64,000 nt of DNA. It comes from an uncultured Oleiphilaceae bacterium (lineage in GTDB: Bacteria; Pseudomonadota; Gammaproteobacteria; Pseudomonadales; Oleiphilaceae). Below the pieces are notes generated by a model. The model saw nothing but the letters and a program-made list of their open reading frames with translations, was not told the DNA's origin and made no database searches. Positions 38,858-48,183 of the stretch are shown in pieces (the stretch's first letter is position 1; the number at the start of each line of letters is the position of its first letter). The stretch is taken from contig CAJXUY010000003.1 in the NCBI GenBank assembly GCA_913060665.1, forward strand, positions 265,363 through 329,362, given 5' to 3'. The position numbers and the translations under genes are program-made.

Positions 38858-39954
38858 CAACATTACAAGATTTCAGCAAAACGTGTGTGCTCATTGGTAA
38901 TGATGTGGATACCAGCAGACCGGAAGGTGAAGCTTCCAACATACAAATAACAATTAACGGCTCGGGGTTTGGTAATGGACCTAATGTCATATTGTTTGAT
39001 AGTTTTTCAGGTGGTAATGCGGGTAGTTTAATTAACCTGCAAACCCCAGAAGTAGGGGGTTGGGCAGGTGAAAACGCATTAGCCGCAGGCGCAGTTTCAG
39101 GCGCAGAGTACTACGAGTACAATGGTAGAAATTGGATGACTGGGCGAAAACTATCTGAGATAGATAGTAATGTCATCAATCTTACAGGGCTTAGGTATGA
39201 TGCCTCCTTGGAGTTTTCTGAATTCAGATTTTCCTACCGGCAAGTGCTTCCAATAGGTAGGAAGTTTTGTGGGTGCGAACTACCTAACACTACCAATAAC
39301 TCAGGCAGTAACTGGAAACCTCACTGGTTCGGCCATACTGCACATGGCAATGCGGTGGGGGCGTCCGGCGGCGAACCTGACATGATTATCCCTACTAATG
39401 GTTCCGCTGGGGGTGTCTGGGTAAGCGGTAATAATGTTAACCCTGAATGGTACGACTATGACGAGGCTCGGTGGAGAAGTGCTTATGTAGGGCGAAGCGG
39501 TACGGAGGAAGATTTATTCACGTATTACCAGAAACCTGAAACTTCCCACTTAGGTACAGATGGTGTAATGGAATTTGGAAACTCTAACGCCACAGCAGGG
39601 TGGGAACGCAAGCACTCTGACCAAGCAACTATCTGGCAAGGGCAACAAGGGGTAGTCTCACCTAAAGAATTAGACATGTTCTTATTTAATGGGTGGATGG
39701 GGAACGGGTCTGCTGAAGGGTATGATAATATTTTCCCGCTGATGACTGACGCTTATCTAGCAATAGGGGCCAACAGTCGAGCATGTTTGGTTATATCCGA
39801 TGCGGCAACACTAGCCACTAGTACCAAGTTCGCAATTATCCCCCCTGATTCATGGTCTGACACGACAATCACCGCAACGAAAAGGCCTCACGAAGCCGCT
39901 TTAACTTTTAACCATTTAATATTAGCCGATGGTACACAGATGGAGAATGTATAA
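38854..39954 (+). CDS. Tail-tip/accessory protein of unknown family, 366 aa
   Basis: Begins with a beta-rich part (NIQITINGSGFGNGPNVILF), like an IPT/TIG Ig domain. A Trp/Gly-rich domain follows (NWKPHWFGHTAHGNAVGASG, GWERKHSDQATIWQGQQGVV) that could be a carbohydrate-binding or glycan-degrading fold. A final beta segment resembles another Ig-like unit. There is no signal peptide. It is coupled to the next gene (TAATG). A virion adhesin or depolymerase-like role is likely from position. Confidence 0.6.
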   Translation: MTTLQDFSKTCVLIGNDVDTSRPEGEASNIQITINGSGFGNGPNVILFDSFSGGNAGSLINLQTPEVGGWAGENALAAGAVSGAEYYEYNGRNWMTGRKLSEIDSNVINLTGLRYDASLEFSEFRFSYRQVLPIGRKFCGCELPNTTNNSGSNWKPHWFGHTAHGNAVGASGGEPDMIIPTNGSAGGVWVSGNNVNPEWYDYDEARWRSAYVGRSGTEEDLFTYYQKPETSHLGTDGVMEFGNSNATAGWERKHSDQATIWQGQQGVVSPKELDMFLFNGWMGNGSAEGYDNIFPLMTDAYLAIGANSRACLVISDAATLATSTKFAIIPPDSWSDTTITATKRPHEAALTFNHLILADGTQMENV

Positions 39955-41729
39955 TGAGTTTAATTTTAAATGGAGTTGATCAACATGCAGAATATTTCCT
40001 AACCGATTCATTCCTTAGTGATGGAGTGGATCAATCAATATTCTGCTGGGTTAAATCAACCCAAACACTGACCCCTGCTACAGTTTTTGGCATACATGCT
40101 AATGGGCAGGGTTATGGGATGGCCGCGATACGAAGGGATAGTGATGACTTCATAGATACACGGTTTAGGCCTACATCAACAGAGCTAGTCGCGACATCTA
40201 CTGAAAAGGTCACAAGTGTTTACAAGAAAACATTACTAGTGTGGCAGGATTCAACCGATACATTAACGGTATATGTCGATGAGAGTAGCCCTGTTTCTGT
40301 ATCGGGTGCGGTGGCACACCAACATTTAAGGATACTTAGTATTGGTTGCCAGTTCGGCGGTGCAGACGGCGCCACACCTAACTCCTTTTTTGGGGGATCA
40401 ATAGCCCACGCTGCGTTTTGGAAGGATACGGCGCTAACGGGTGCGGATCTTACAGATTTAATGAGTGGGGCGTTAAAACCTATTGAGTTATCGGTCGCCC
40501 CAACCCATTATAAGCCATTTGTAAATGATCAATCTGGTGGGATCGGAACAGACTACACTCTACTTAATTCTCCAACTATTGACAGTGACGACCCCTATAT
40601 AGCAGGCCCGTCAATTACAAACATAGACATAGACAACGATGTCTACCCAAATCAAACTGCAATAATCGCGATGTCAGAGGGCGCAGATACAGCAACCTCT
40701 GTGACACTAGGCGATTCAGTGTGTACGTTTACAGGTACAGCAACAACAACAGAGCGGCCTGTAATCATTCCGATTAATCTACCATACGGTACACATGAAT
40801 TATTAGTCGATGGCACTATCTCGTTGTCGAATGTCGCATTATCTCCCTCTACAGATAAGCAGTTTGTCACGGTAGCGAATGTTAATCTGACTGATGATTC
40901 GGTGTTCTATAACTCAAGTCCAGCAGTAGCGAATGGAGATCAATGGGAGCTGCCGCTACTCACCGATCAGGGTAACGCTATAACGCCCGACCCAAGCGGT
41001 ACGGTACAGGTTTCGAATACAGGGCTAGAAGTTCAGACGGCCCAATTCCGCGTTTATGATATGGATGTAGGTGCTTGGTCTAATATGCCTACTGCTACGA
41101 TTATGCCTATAGCTAGTGGAGATCCAATTAACACGGCCCCTGTCATCGTGTTGGATGGAGACAATCCTTTAACTTTGATTCAAGGAACTCCCTATATTGA
41201 GCCCGGGTACACTGCAACAGATGCTGAGTCTGGTGTGATCACCAATGATGTGTCTATAACTAATGGCACAATTGATGAAAATACAATTCAGTCCAACACG
41301 ATTACGTACACAGTAACTGATGGCGAGCTGTCTACTTCTGAAACAAGAATTGTTAATGTGGTTGCGGTACCCGATACTGTCGCCCCCGTCATTACTGACC
41401 CGAACAATCTAAACGTATCCATACCCTTTGGAGATATTGAGTTATCAAGAGATCACGTATTGGTGCAGCAGTGGCTATCACAGGTATCAGCGTCTGATGA
41501 TATCGCTGGTCAGGTTGCTGTAGCACATAATATTCCTCTAAGCATGTTGTTAGCAGATAGTCCGATTGCTGTGACCTTCAGTGCGACAGATGGCACCAAC
41601 AGCAGCACGCTCATTCGTAATATAAACATATCAGAAGCGCCAGCCGCATCGGCAGCACCTATGGTGGCCGCTGGCCGAGTGGATGCGTTTGAACAGAAAC
41701 GAGGTGCCTGGCACCGAGTAGAAAGCTAA
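39954..41729 (+). CDS. LamG/Ig-domain phage surface protein, 591 aa
   Basis: Residues about 1-190 look like a LamG/concanavalin-type lectin domain (DGVDQSIFCWVKSTQTLTPA, FGGSIAHAAFWKDTALTGAD). IPT-like and Ig-like domains follow. Around 400-480 is a DUF5011/HYR-type repeat (IELDGDN-like IVLDGDNPLTLIQGTPYIEP, GYTATDAESGV, TITYTVTDGELSTSETRIVN), then a second (DTVAPVITDPNNLNVS). Such repeats occur on cell-surface and virion proteins that bind glycans. It is the last late tail gene before the RNA element and methylase. Confidence 0.75.
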   Translation: MSLILNGVDQHAEYFLTDSFLSDGVDQSIFCWVKSTQTLTPATVFGIHANGQGYGMAAIRRDSDDFIDTRFRPTSTELVATSTEKVTSVYKKTLLVWQDSTDTLTVYVDESSPVSVSGAVAHQHLRILSIGCQFGGADGATPNSFFGGSIAHAAFWKDTALTGADLTDLMSGALKPIELSVAPTHYKPFVNDQSGGIGTDYTLLNSPTIDSDDPYIAGPSITNIDIDNDVYPNQTAIIAMSEGADTATSVTLGDSVCTFTGTATTTERPVIIPINLPYGTHELLVDGTISLSNVALSPSTDKQFVTVANVNLTDDSVFYNSSPAVANGDQWELPLLTDQGNAITPDPSGTVQVSNTGLEVQTAQFRVYDMDVGAWSNMPTATIMPIASGDPINTAPVIVLDGDNPLTLIQGTPYIEPGYTATDAESGVITNDVSITNGTIDENTIQSNTITYTVTDGELSTSETRIVNVVAVPDTVAPVITDPNNLNVSIPFGDIELSRDHVLVQQWLSQVSASDDIAGQVAVAHNIPLSMLLADSPIAVTFSATDGTNSSTLIRNINISEAPAASAAPMVAAGRVDAFEQKRGAWHRVES

Positions 41730-41737
41730 ATGAGAGA

Positions 41738-41875
41738 CGGGCGATCGTAGGTAGCGCCAACTACCTGCGAACACCGTACCCACATGCAATACCATGTGAG
41801 CCAGTCAAGGCCCGCCGCTGCGCGCACACAGCGGGGCGAAGCCTAACAAATAATTAGTAGTAATTACAACAAGGC
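41738..41875 (+). ncRNA. Candidate multi-hairpin RNA upstream of the methylase
   Basis: A closing stem CGGGC/GCCCG (41738-41742 with 41810-41814) holds two hairpins: GTAGGTAG/CTACCTGC (41747-41754 with 41761-41768) and CACATG/CATGTG (41781-41786 with 41793-41798). Next come CCGCTG/CAGCGG (41815-41820 with 41829-41834) and a composite hairpin GCCT, AATTA/TAATT, AGGC (41841-41875). The region has no frame. It could be a leader controlling the methylase or a separate RNA. Confidence 0.5.
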
Positions 41876-41884
41876 CCACATTAA

Positions 41885-42694
41885 ATGAGTAAACCCATCG
41901 TCCCATGGATAGGCGGAAAGCGTAAGCTAGCTAGTCATATCCTACCTTTATTTCCAGATCACCAGTGCTATGTCGAGCCCTTCTGTGGCGCTGCTGCACT
42001 ATTCTTCATGAAAGAACCGTCACATGTTGAAGTACTCAATGATGTTAACGGTGACCTGGTCAACCTTTATAGAGTCGTTAAACACCATTTAGAAGAGCTT
42101 TATAAGCAGTTTAAATGGGCATTAACATCAAGACAAAACTGGGATTGGCTACAAGCGACGCCAGTTGAAACCCTTACCGATATCCAGCGTGCTGCCCGCT
42201 TTCTGTATCTTCAGAAGTTAGCTTTTGGTGGCAGAGTGGATGGCCAAAGCTTTGGTACAGCCACCACAAGCCGCCCACGCTTCAATATATTTACCCTGGA
42301 ACAAGACTTAGCCGACGCGCACTATAGGCTATCGCCTGCCACTATTGAGAACCTTGACTGGAAAGCAGTCATAAAGAAGTATGATCGTCCCCACACCTTG
42401 TTTTATTGTGATCCACCCTACTGGGATACAGAAGGCTATGGTGTTGAGTTCCCGTTCAGTGAATACGAAGAGATGGCCGAACTGGCTAAGTCTATCCAAG
42501 GCAACATGATCATCAGCATCAACGACCACCCTGCCATCCGAGAAGTATTTAAGGGTTTGCACATTAAAGAGGTGGACTATCAGTATACCGTTGGTGGGGG
42601 TGACAACCGCACTGATTGCGTAGAGTTGATTATAGGCAATTGGGAGGGAGGAGTACCCGAACCAAAAGGTTCACAAGGAGGACTTTTCGAGTAG
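41885..42694 (+). CDS. D12-class N6-adenine DNA methyltransferase
   Basis: 269 aa. Motif X PWIGGKRKLASHILPLF at the start, motif I CYVEPFCGAAALFFM, and the catalytic motif IV TLFYCDPPYWDTEGYG (DPPY) define a Dam-like group-alpha methylase. It transfers methyl from AdoMet to adenine in a short DNA site not readable from sequence. No restriction gene is next to it, so it probably protects phage DNA from host restriction, as Mom does at the same end of Mu by a different chemistry. Confidence 0.93.
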   Translation: MSKPIVPWIGGKRKLASHILPLFPDHQCYVEPFCGAAALFFMKEPSHVEVLNDVNGDLVNLYRVVKHHLEELYKQFKWALTSRQNWDWLQATPVETLTDIQRAARFLYLQKLAFGGRVDGQSFGTATTSRPRFNIFTLEQDLADAHYRLSPATIENLDWKAVIKKYDRPHTLFYCDPPYWDTEGYGVEFPFSEYEEMAELAKSIQGNMIISINDHPAIREVFKGLHIKEVDYQYTVGGGDNRTDCVELIIGNWEGGVPEPKGSQGGLFE

Positions 42695-42710
42695 AGGGGG
42701 AAACCCCTCT
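42693..42710 (+). terminator. Hairpin after the methylase
   Basis: AGAGGGG (42693-42699) and CCCCTCT (42704-42710) form a 7-bp stem with a GAAA tetraloop right at the stop codon. No T-run follows, so stability more than classical termination is evident. Confidence 0.55.
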
Positions 42711-42740
42711 ATAAATGTGCTAATTTACCAATTAATTCGC

Positions 42741-42787
42741 GTCCAGTATTAAATGAACTTTTGTCCAGTAATATGCGGCGCGCTACA
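42741..42787. promoter_or_regulatory. Right prophage end with transposase-binding boxes
   Basis: Read from the outside, the end is TGT, 16 bp, then CTGGACAA (complement of 42761-42768). A second CTGGAC (complement of 42741-42746) lies 20 bp further in and leads into AATTAATTGG, like the inner left box. The 19-bp offset equals that of the left end. Confidence 0.85.
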
Positions 42788-42792
42788 TCTGG
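42788..42792. repeat. Right copy of the 5-bp target-site duplication (TCTGG)
   Basis: Identical to 4355-4359 and directly after the terminal CA. Removing the prophage and one copy restores a continuous host sequence. Confidence 0.9.
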
Positions 42793-42873
42793 TCGGTTAA
42801 ACTCATTCGTATCAACTCGAGTATTCACAGGAAATCATACACACATCATTTCACTTTTAATGTAGTTCGAAAC

Positions 42874-43608
42874 CTATTTATTCCATCCACTACCCGCATA
42901 GGAATTACATATTTTCATGATAACTCCTTTATTTTTCAAGGTATTCAACCCTTCTCTTAAAACATCTATATTATCTTTATGCTGTGATTTTCCTGATATA
43001 AAAAGCCAAATTTCGTTGCTACTAATAATACTTCCGGGAAATGTAATTAGATCTTTTAGTTTGGGTGTTTGTGAAAGATGATAATGTAAGATCAAGTCCG
43101 AGCCTATAATATACTGAAACCTATCCCTTAGCAGCATTTCGATTCCTTGCGAATAGTCATTAAACTCGAAGATTTCAGCAGCTTTAAATTTAATGTTCGC
43201 CCTTGCCACTTGGGATCCTCGAAGGATTCCAATTTTTGGATTTTCGATATGAATATAGCTAACGGTACTCTTTTTATTAAGCAGAGTGAGTCTAAGGTCA
43301 TAAACTTTGGATATAGGGATAAGTTCGGGGTAATTATTATTTTTCGTTGTATAAACTAGATCAGTTAAACCTTGAGATGCTTCTTTTAAAGTTCTTTTGT
43401 AGGGCTTAATTCTACTTTTTAGTGGCAGCTTCGTCTCCGTAGATAGCTCATTAGTAATATCCACTAGTATTCCAGATTGTCGATTAGAGTTTTCTTTAAA
43501 CGCCAATGGAAACAATTCAGCGATAGATACATTCATACCTGCTGGCTTTGCAACAGCCCCAGCGGGTATCACAATAACTAACAATACTATTAAACTCAGA
43601 GCGCGCAT
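42874..43608 (-). CDS. Periplasmic solute-binding-like protein (SBP_bac_3 type)
   Basis: 244 aa with a cleavable signal peptide (RALSLIVLLVIVIPAGAVAK). The fold signs are SGILVDITNELSTETKLPLK, PYKRTLKEASQGLTDLVYTT and PKIGILRGSQVARANI. They resemble bacterial extracellular solute-binding proteins of the amino-acid type, without a transporter nearby. Such orphan periplasmic proteins are common in marine gammaproteobacteria and may sense or bind small ligands. A decayed relative lies at 51864-52230. It is isolated and transcribed toward the prophage end. Confidence 0.75.
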   Translation of the reverse strand: MRALSLIVLLVIVIPAGAVAKPAGMNVSIAELFPLAFKENSNRQSGILVDITNELSTETKLPLKSRIKPYKRTLKEASQGLTDLVYTTKNNNYPELIPISKVYDLRLTLLNKKSTVSYIHIENPKIGILRGSQVARANIKFKAAEIFEFNDYSQGIEMLLRDRFQYIIGSDLILHYHLSQTPKLKDLITFPGSIISSNEIWLFISGKSQHKDNIDVLREGLNTLKNKGVIMKICNSYAGSGWNK

Positions 43609-43740
43609 AAACTATACCGTAAAGCAATTTCAGTAAATTATACCATGAAGCGGTTTAAGTAAATAATAGACTAAAATCTGATACTTGGGGAGGTATCGTA
43701 TAATAAGAGCGATAAATCTAATTGGCGAGCCGAACTTCCA

Positions 43741-43772
43741 AGTGAGTCGCGAAAGATAAAGCGGGACTCACT
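43741..43772. repeat. Inverted repeat downstream of the efflux operon
   Basis: AGTGAGTC (43741-43748) and GACTCACT (43765-43772) are perfect 8-bp arms with a 16-base loop. It may serve as a transcription end for the leftward RND operon. No T-run follows. Confidence 0.4.
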
Positions 43773-43823
43773 AATTGGTTACTGCAGTGTGGCCTCAAGA
43801 GGCAGATACCTACTTGTATTCTG

Positions 43824-46800
43824 CTATTCTGCGCGTTCTATTTTGAAAAATATACAGTACAAAGCAGGCACAACGCCAAGCGTTAAAGTGGTTCCAATAG
43901 CTAAACCAAAGGCCATGATTGATGCCATTCCATAAAATAGGACATCTTGTCCGATGATCAAAGGTAGCAGACCGACGATAGTCGTAATAGTTGTGATGAG
44001 TATCGGTCTTAAGCGTCTAACACATGCTCTAACAACCGACTCATAATCTGACCGAGATGACGTTTTTCGTTCAATATCAATTCGATCAATGAGTACGATA
44101 GCATTGTTCACGATGATCCCCGCCAATGAGAACAAGCCAAGTATCACTAGGAACCCAAACTCTGCCTCCATGACTCGTAAGCCAATCCCGACACCCAAGA
44201 TAATCAAAGGAATGGTCAATAAGACAATCAAGGGACGCAAGTAGCCATTAAATTGGGCAACGAGAATTAACACGACTAACACCAGACAAAGTGGAAACCC
44301 GGCAAACAATGCCGCCACGCCAATTTTTGAGTCGGTCACAATACCATCAAACTCAATGTAATGCCCTGGCTTCATTTGATCATTAAGCATTTGTAATTCG
44401 GCCTGCAGAAGCGGTGCCATATCTTCTGGCGACACCAATAGATTACGAGCTTCAACCGTTACGGTGCGGGTCAAATCTTCTCTTTGCAGGGTAGAGAACC
44501 CAACCACTGGCCTGATCTCAGCTACCTGACTTAAGGGGATTCCCTGTGTGCTTGAGCCTGGAAAAATGCTAACCGTTTCTAATCGTGATGGATTAATTCT
44601 TTCTGCCAACACCGCTCTTGCCATAATGGGGTAAACTTCATCTTGATCTCTATACTCTGATAGAGGGCTACCAGAAACATAGGAAGACAAACCAGATGCA
44701 ATGTCTTTTGATGTCACACCCGCCTGCAATGCACGCTGTTGGTCCACTTGAATATCGAACCTTGTCACGGGATTAAACCAGTTAGACCATATATCAATGG
44801 TACCCGGGAACGCTGAAAGCAGCTGCTCGACTATCTCTGCTTGTTGCTGAATATAAACCGCATCATTCCCCTTTATCTGAATTTGAATCACATTGGGGTC
44901 AGAAGGGCCAAGAAACATACCGGACACCCGTGCTTCAACATCAAACATCTTGGCTCTATAATCGTTTCTTAGTCTCGGTATCACCGCATCAACAGATGCT
45001 CTATCCCGCGTGTTTAATACAATGAACCCAACGTGACTTGCTTGATCTAGCGGCGCTAGTGACAGAACAAACCTAGGACCTCCAAATCCAACGTAGCCAA
45101 TCGCATCGGTGATTTCTGGATAACGCGCTTCATCTTGTGCAATAGCCATCATCTGCTTGATACGTTCTTCTGTAGTTCTCGTTGTCACCCCTGCAGGTAG
45201 ATTGACGTAAACCAAGACCTGATCTCTATCGCTGTCTGGAAAAAACTTCTTAGGAGTCGACTCAACCAAGGTCAGACCAAGTGGTAGAAGTAAAAACATC
45301 GCTATGGCAAATATTTTTTTTCTAGCCAAAATGCCACGTAAAATCGTTTCATACACTCGCTCCATCTTCCCAAAAAACCCGGGGGAGAACCGATTTCGCG
45401 CTATATCCTGCTGGTTATTCTTAACAAACATATGACAAAGCATAGGCGTAACCGTCATTGCCAAAAACCATGAAATACTCAAGGTAATCAAAATCACTAA
45501 AGAGATACTTCGTGTATATTCGCCAGCTGGATGCTGGGCTAGCATTAAAGGCGTAAACACGAGAATTGTCGTCAAGGAAGATGACAGCAAAGGTATTGCG
45601 AGCTCCTTACCGGTATCGGATAAAGCCCTATCTCGGTCTCCATGTTCGCCAAATCGTCGCTTAAAATCCTCTGCAATTACGACGCCGTTATCGACTAGTA
45701 GACCTAATGCTATCACCATAGTAGCAAGACTCATACGTTCTATGGCAATACCTGTAAAACCCATGAGCATCAGAGTTGCTAGTACAACAGCAGGTACAAT
45801 AAAACCGACAATTAGCCCAGTTCTCAAGCCCAAAAACAATATCACTACGCCTAGCACGATGCCTAACGTTTGCAGTACATTACCGGATACACCGTAGATC
45901 GCATTTTCTACCTGATCTGCTTGCCAAGTAATCACATCTAGGTCTAAACCAAGAGGCAAGGACTGTTGTAATTCAGTGATAACTTCTTTCGCGGCATTGG
46001 AATAATTGATGACACTTTGCCCGGTTTGCATCGTCACTGCTAAAACAATCGCTTGCTTACCGTTATAAATTGCGCTTCTCGGAGAAGGGTCAGCATAGCC
46101 TTTAGAGATATTAACCAATTCACTAAGCTTAAGTACCGCACCATCTTCTGGTAAACGGATTAACAAGTTTTTTACCTGATCAACCGATTTAAAATCACCC
46201 GTGGTGAGCAGTGAAAATGCGCGACTACCCGTATCAATAACGCCACTTGGCGTGATGATATTTTGTGCTTGCAAAGCTGCCACGACAAAGTCTGGCGATA
46301 AACCTGCTTCAGCAAGTATTACATTCTCTACCTCAATATAGATTCTCTCTTGCTGCGCTCCAATAATATCGACGTTTCGTGTGCCTGCTATTGAATTGAG
46401 TCTATCTCGAACATATTGGGAAAAATCGAATAGCTCTCCCATAGAGTAATCGTTACCCGTTAATGCAAGCGTAATAATGGCCACATCGCCATAGTCATCA
46501 TTTACGGAAGGATAGCTTGCACCTTCTGGAAAATCATCCGATGCTGACTTTGCCGCTTCTTCTACTTCATCCCAGGTTTGGGCAAGCTTTTCAGCGGGTA
46601 GGTCATCGTAAGCTTTGACGTAAACCACCGACAGCCCATCCGATGAGGTAGAACGTATTTCTTCAATACCCTTTACGCCTAGCATCGCTTCTTCTAGCGG
46701 TTTAGTCATCAACACTTCAACGTGTTCTGCTGATAATCCGGGATAATGACTGCTAACAATTGACTCTCTAATGGTAATACTAGGGTCTTCTTGTGCAGGG

Positions 46801-46895
46801 AGAGTGAAGTAATTGTAGGCTCCACTTCCCATCATAGTAAGCATGAGGAGTAAAATAAGAGGACGACGTTGATAGGCTAGCCAGGAAATATTCAT
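43824..46895 (-). CDS. RND-family efflux permease (AcrB-like)
   Basis: 1023 aa, full length for the family, with 12 TM segments in two halves and large periplasmic loops. It starts SWLAYQRRPLILLLMLTMMG. The TM4 motif reads LGLLVDNGVVIAEDFKRRFG: one of the two usual proton-relay aspartates is kept and the second is Asn, a known variant in some RND groups. It should export hydrophobic compounds using the proton gradient, with the fusion protein encoded 12 bp upstream. No outer-membrane TolC gene is in the window. Substrates may include aromatics handled by the nearby catabolic genes. Confidence 0.92.
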   Translation of the reverse strand: MNISWLAYQRRPLILLLMLTMMGSGAYNYFTLPAQEDPSITIRESIVSSHYPGLSAEHVEVLMTKPLEEAMLGVKGIEEIRSTSSDGLSVVYVKAYDDLPAEKLAQTWDEVEEAAKSASDDFPEGASYPSVNDDYGDVAIITLALTGNDYSMGELFDFSQYVRDRLNSIAGTRNVDIIGAQQERIYIEVENVILAEAGLSPDFVVAALQAQNIITPSGVIDTGSRAFSLLTTGDFKSVDQVKNLLIRLPEDGAVLKLSELVNISKGYADPSPRSAIYNGKQAIVLAVTMQTGQSVINYSNAAKEVITELQQSLPLGLDLDVITWQADQVENAIYGVSGNVLQTLGIVLGVVILFLGLRTGLIVGFIVPAVVLATLMLMGFTGIAIERMSLATMVIALGLLVDNGVVIAEDFKRRFGEHGDRDRALSDTGKELAIPLLSSSLTTILVFTPLMLAQHPAGEYTRSISLVILITLSISWFLAMTVTPMLCHMFVKNNQQDIARNRFSPGFFGKMERVYETILRGILARKKIFAIAMFLLLPLGLTLVESTPKKFFPDSDRDQVLVYVNLPAGVTTRTTEERIKQMMAIAQDEARYPEITDAIGYVGFGGPRFVLSLAPLDQASHVGFIVLNTRDRASVDAVIPRLRNDYRAKMFDVEARVSGMFLGPSDPNVIQIQIKGNDAVYIQQQAEIVEQLLSAFPGTIDIWSNWFNPVTRFDIQVDQQRALQAGVTSKDIASGLSSYVSGSPLSEYRDQDEVYPIMARAVLAERINPSRLETVSIFPGSSTQGIPLSQVAEIRPVVGFSTLQREDLTRTVTVEARNLLVSPEDMAPLLQAELQMLNDQMKPGHYIEFDGIVTDSKIGVAALFAGFPLCLVLVVLILVAQFNGYLRPLIVLLTIPLIILGVGIGLRVMEAEFGFLVILGLFSLAGIIVNNAIVLIDRIDIERKTSSRSDYESVVRACVRRLRPILITTITTIVGLLPLIIGQDVLFYGMASIMAFGLAIGTTLTLGVVPALYCIFFKIERAE

Positions 46896-46907
46896 AACAA
46901 AGCCCTC

Positions 46908-47996
46908 CTACAATCCATAATGATTGTTATCTATGTCCACAGGTATTATTGACTGTTGATGATGAAGTAAATCCACACCTTTTACCGCAATAATTTCACC
47001 ATCAGATAACCCACTTTTGATCTCAACCCCAAGATCTGAGATTTCACCGAGCTGTACATTTTGCTCATATACTTTTTGATCATTCACTACAAAGACATAA
47101 ACCTGCCCATCAGGTTTCATTGTATAGGACGTAAGAGGAATAATAGGGTGAGAATTTTCAAGCTTTGAGATATGCAAATTAACTTCAACTGATTGGCCTG
47201 CTTTAGCATTTGAAACCTCGCCAAGTAGATCAACAACAACCGGAAAAAGCCCTGCAGAATTCGCTCTACCCCCAATTTCACTGACTTTCGCATCGAGTGT
47301 TTGTTTACCTGGTAACAGCCTTAAATCGGCTACGGTTGAATTCTTTAGATATTGACGAATAGAGCTACTAACAAAGAACACAGCCTCGAGTCCGGCATCA
47401 AGCCCCACTATTTCAAAAACTGTTTGACCCGCACCAACGATCTGCGACTGCTCAGCTCCCCTACTGACAATCTCTCCCCTATAAGGCGAAGTAAGAACCG
47501 TATACTGCAAACGCTTTTTAGCATTATCTACACCTGCTTTAAGTGCTAATAATTGGGCGGATACGATATCCAGATTAGCTTTAGATTTATCCAGAGATGA
47601 CTTTGAAACAACACCTTTGTTACTCAAAGTACTTATTCTGTCAAACTCAAGTTTTGCGTCATCATGTTTACTCTGAGTTGCTGTAAGCTCAGCTTCCTTA
47701 GCGGCTAAATCGAGAGCATATAGTTCATTATCCAAACGCCCTAAAACGAAACTTCGCTCTACGATATCCCCTAGTTCAGCGTTAAGACGGGTTACCGTCC
47801 CAGGGATTTCAAAACTTAATGCAGCCCTCTGCTTCGCCCGCAACTTGCCAGCATAAATTAAATGATTTGCTGTTTCTGACGAACCGACCTCCATTGTCAG
47901 CACAGTACGATCAACTAATTTCACTTGTGACACTCTATCATCACAGGCGGTAAGGATTAGCAGGCTTAAAAACAACCAAAGAATATTTTGTTTCAT
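46908..47996 (-). CDS. Membrane-fusion lipoprotein of the RND pump (HlyD/AcrA family)
   Basis: 362 aa from ATG 47996, giving a lipoprotein signal (MKQNILWLFLSLLILTACDD) with lipobox LTAC. GAGAG lies 9 bp before this ATG. A start 27 bp earlier is possible but would add a charged leader. The barrel-sandwich (KLRAKQRAALSFEIPGTVTR), a coiled-coil hairpin (DLAAKEAELTATQSKHDDAK), and beta domains follow in the usual order. It links the inner-membrane pump to an outer-membrane channel. Confidence 0.9.
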   Translation of the reverse strand: MKQNILWLFLSLLILTACDDRVSQVKLVDRTVLTMEVGSSETANHLIYAGKLRAKQRAALSFEIPGTVTRLNAELGDIVERSFVLGRLDNELYALDLAAKEAELTATQSKHDDAKLEFDRISTLSNKGVVSKSSLDKSKANLDIVSAQLLALKAGVDNAKKRLQYTVLTSPYRGEIVSRGAEQSQIVGAGQTVFEIVGLDAGLEAVFFVSSSIRQYLKNSTVADLRLLPGKQTLDAKVSEIGGRANSAGLFPVVVDLLGEVSNAKAGQSVEVNLHISKLENSHPIIPLTSYTMKPDGQVYVFVVNDQKVYEQNVQLGEISDLGVEIKSGLSDGEIIAVKGVDLLHHQQSIIPVDIDNNHYGL

Positions 47997-48183
47997 GCGG
48001 AACGCTCTCAAATTAATCATCATTTCTCAGCCTTTACCGTCAGACAACAAAAAAGTTTAGCAGTGCCCTCTTCTATTTGGAACACTTCTCTAGCTAAAAA
48101 AATAACTTGCATATAGCCTGCTAATTAGCAAAGAGCATCAAGCCGAAATTATCGCATATACAAGAAAAAACACTTATGTCCGA

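Larger units (their letters stand above)
4360..42787. mobile_element. Complete Mu-like transposable prophage, 38,428 bp
   Basis: The element begins TGT and ends ACA, has 5-bp direct repeats outside, and encodes a MuA-type DDE transposase, MuB-type ATPase, Ner, GemA, Mor and a repressor. It also encodes a full virion set: two terminase subunits, DUF935 portal, gpF, protease, capsid, sheath, tube, tape measure, baseplate, spike and fibre. At both ends a CTGGACAA box starts 19 bp inside the terminus. No essential structural class is missing and the large genes are unbroken, so it may be inducible. Late genes are split into leftward and rightward operons, unlike phage Mu itself and nearer in style to BcepMu-type relatives, which also have leftward transposition genes. 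That comparison is from memory. Confidence 0.95.

Noticed and set aside
41841..41875. Integron attC site or phage attachment site
   Set aside because: GCCTAAC resembles an inverse core, but no GTTRRRY core is present, and integration is by a MuA-type transposase with 5-bp duplication.
4360..42787. CRISPR array, diversity-generating retroelement or retron
   Set aside because: No regularly spaced direct repeats and no reverse transcriptase gene were seen anywhere in the window.
45660..45720. RND pump inactive because the second TM4 aspartate is Asn
   Set aside because: VDN variants occur in otherwise normal RND pumps and the protein is full length.
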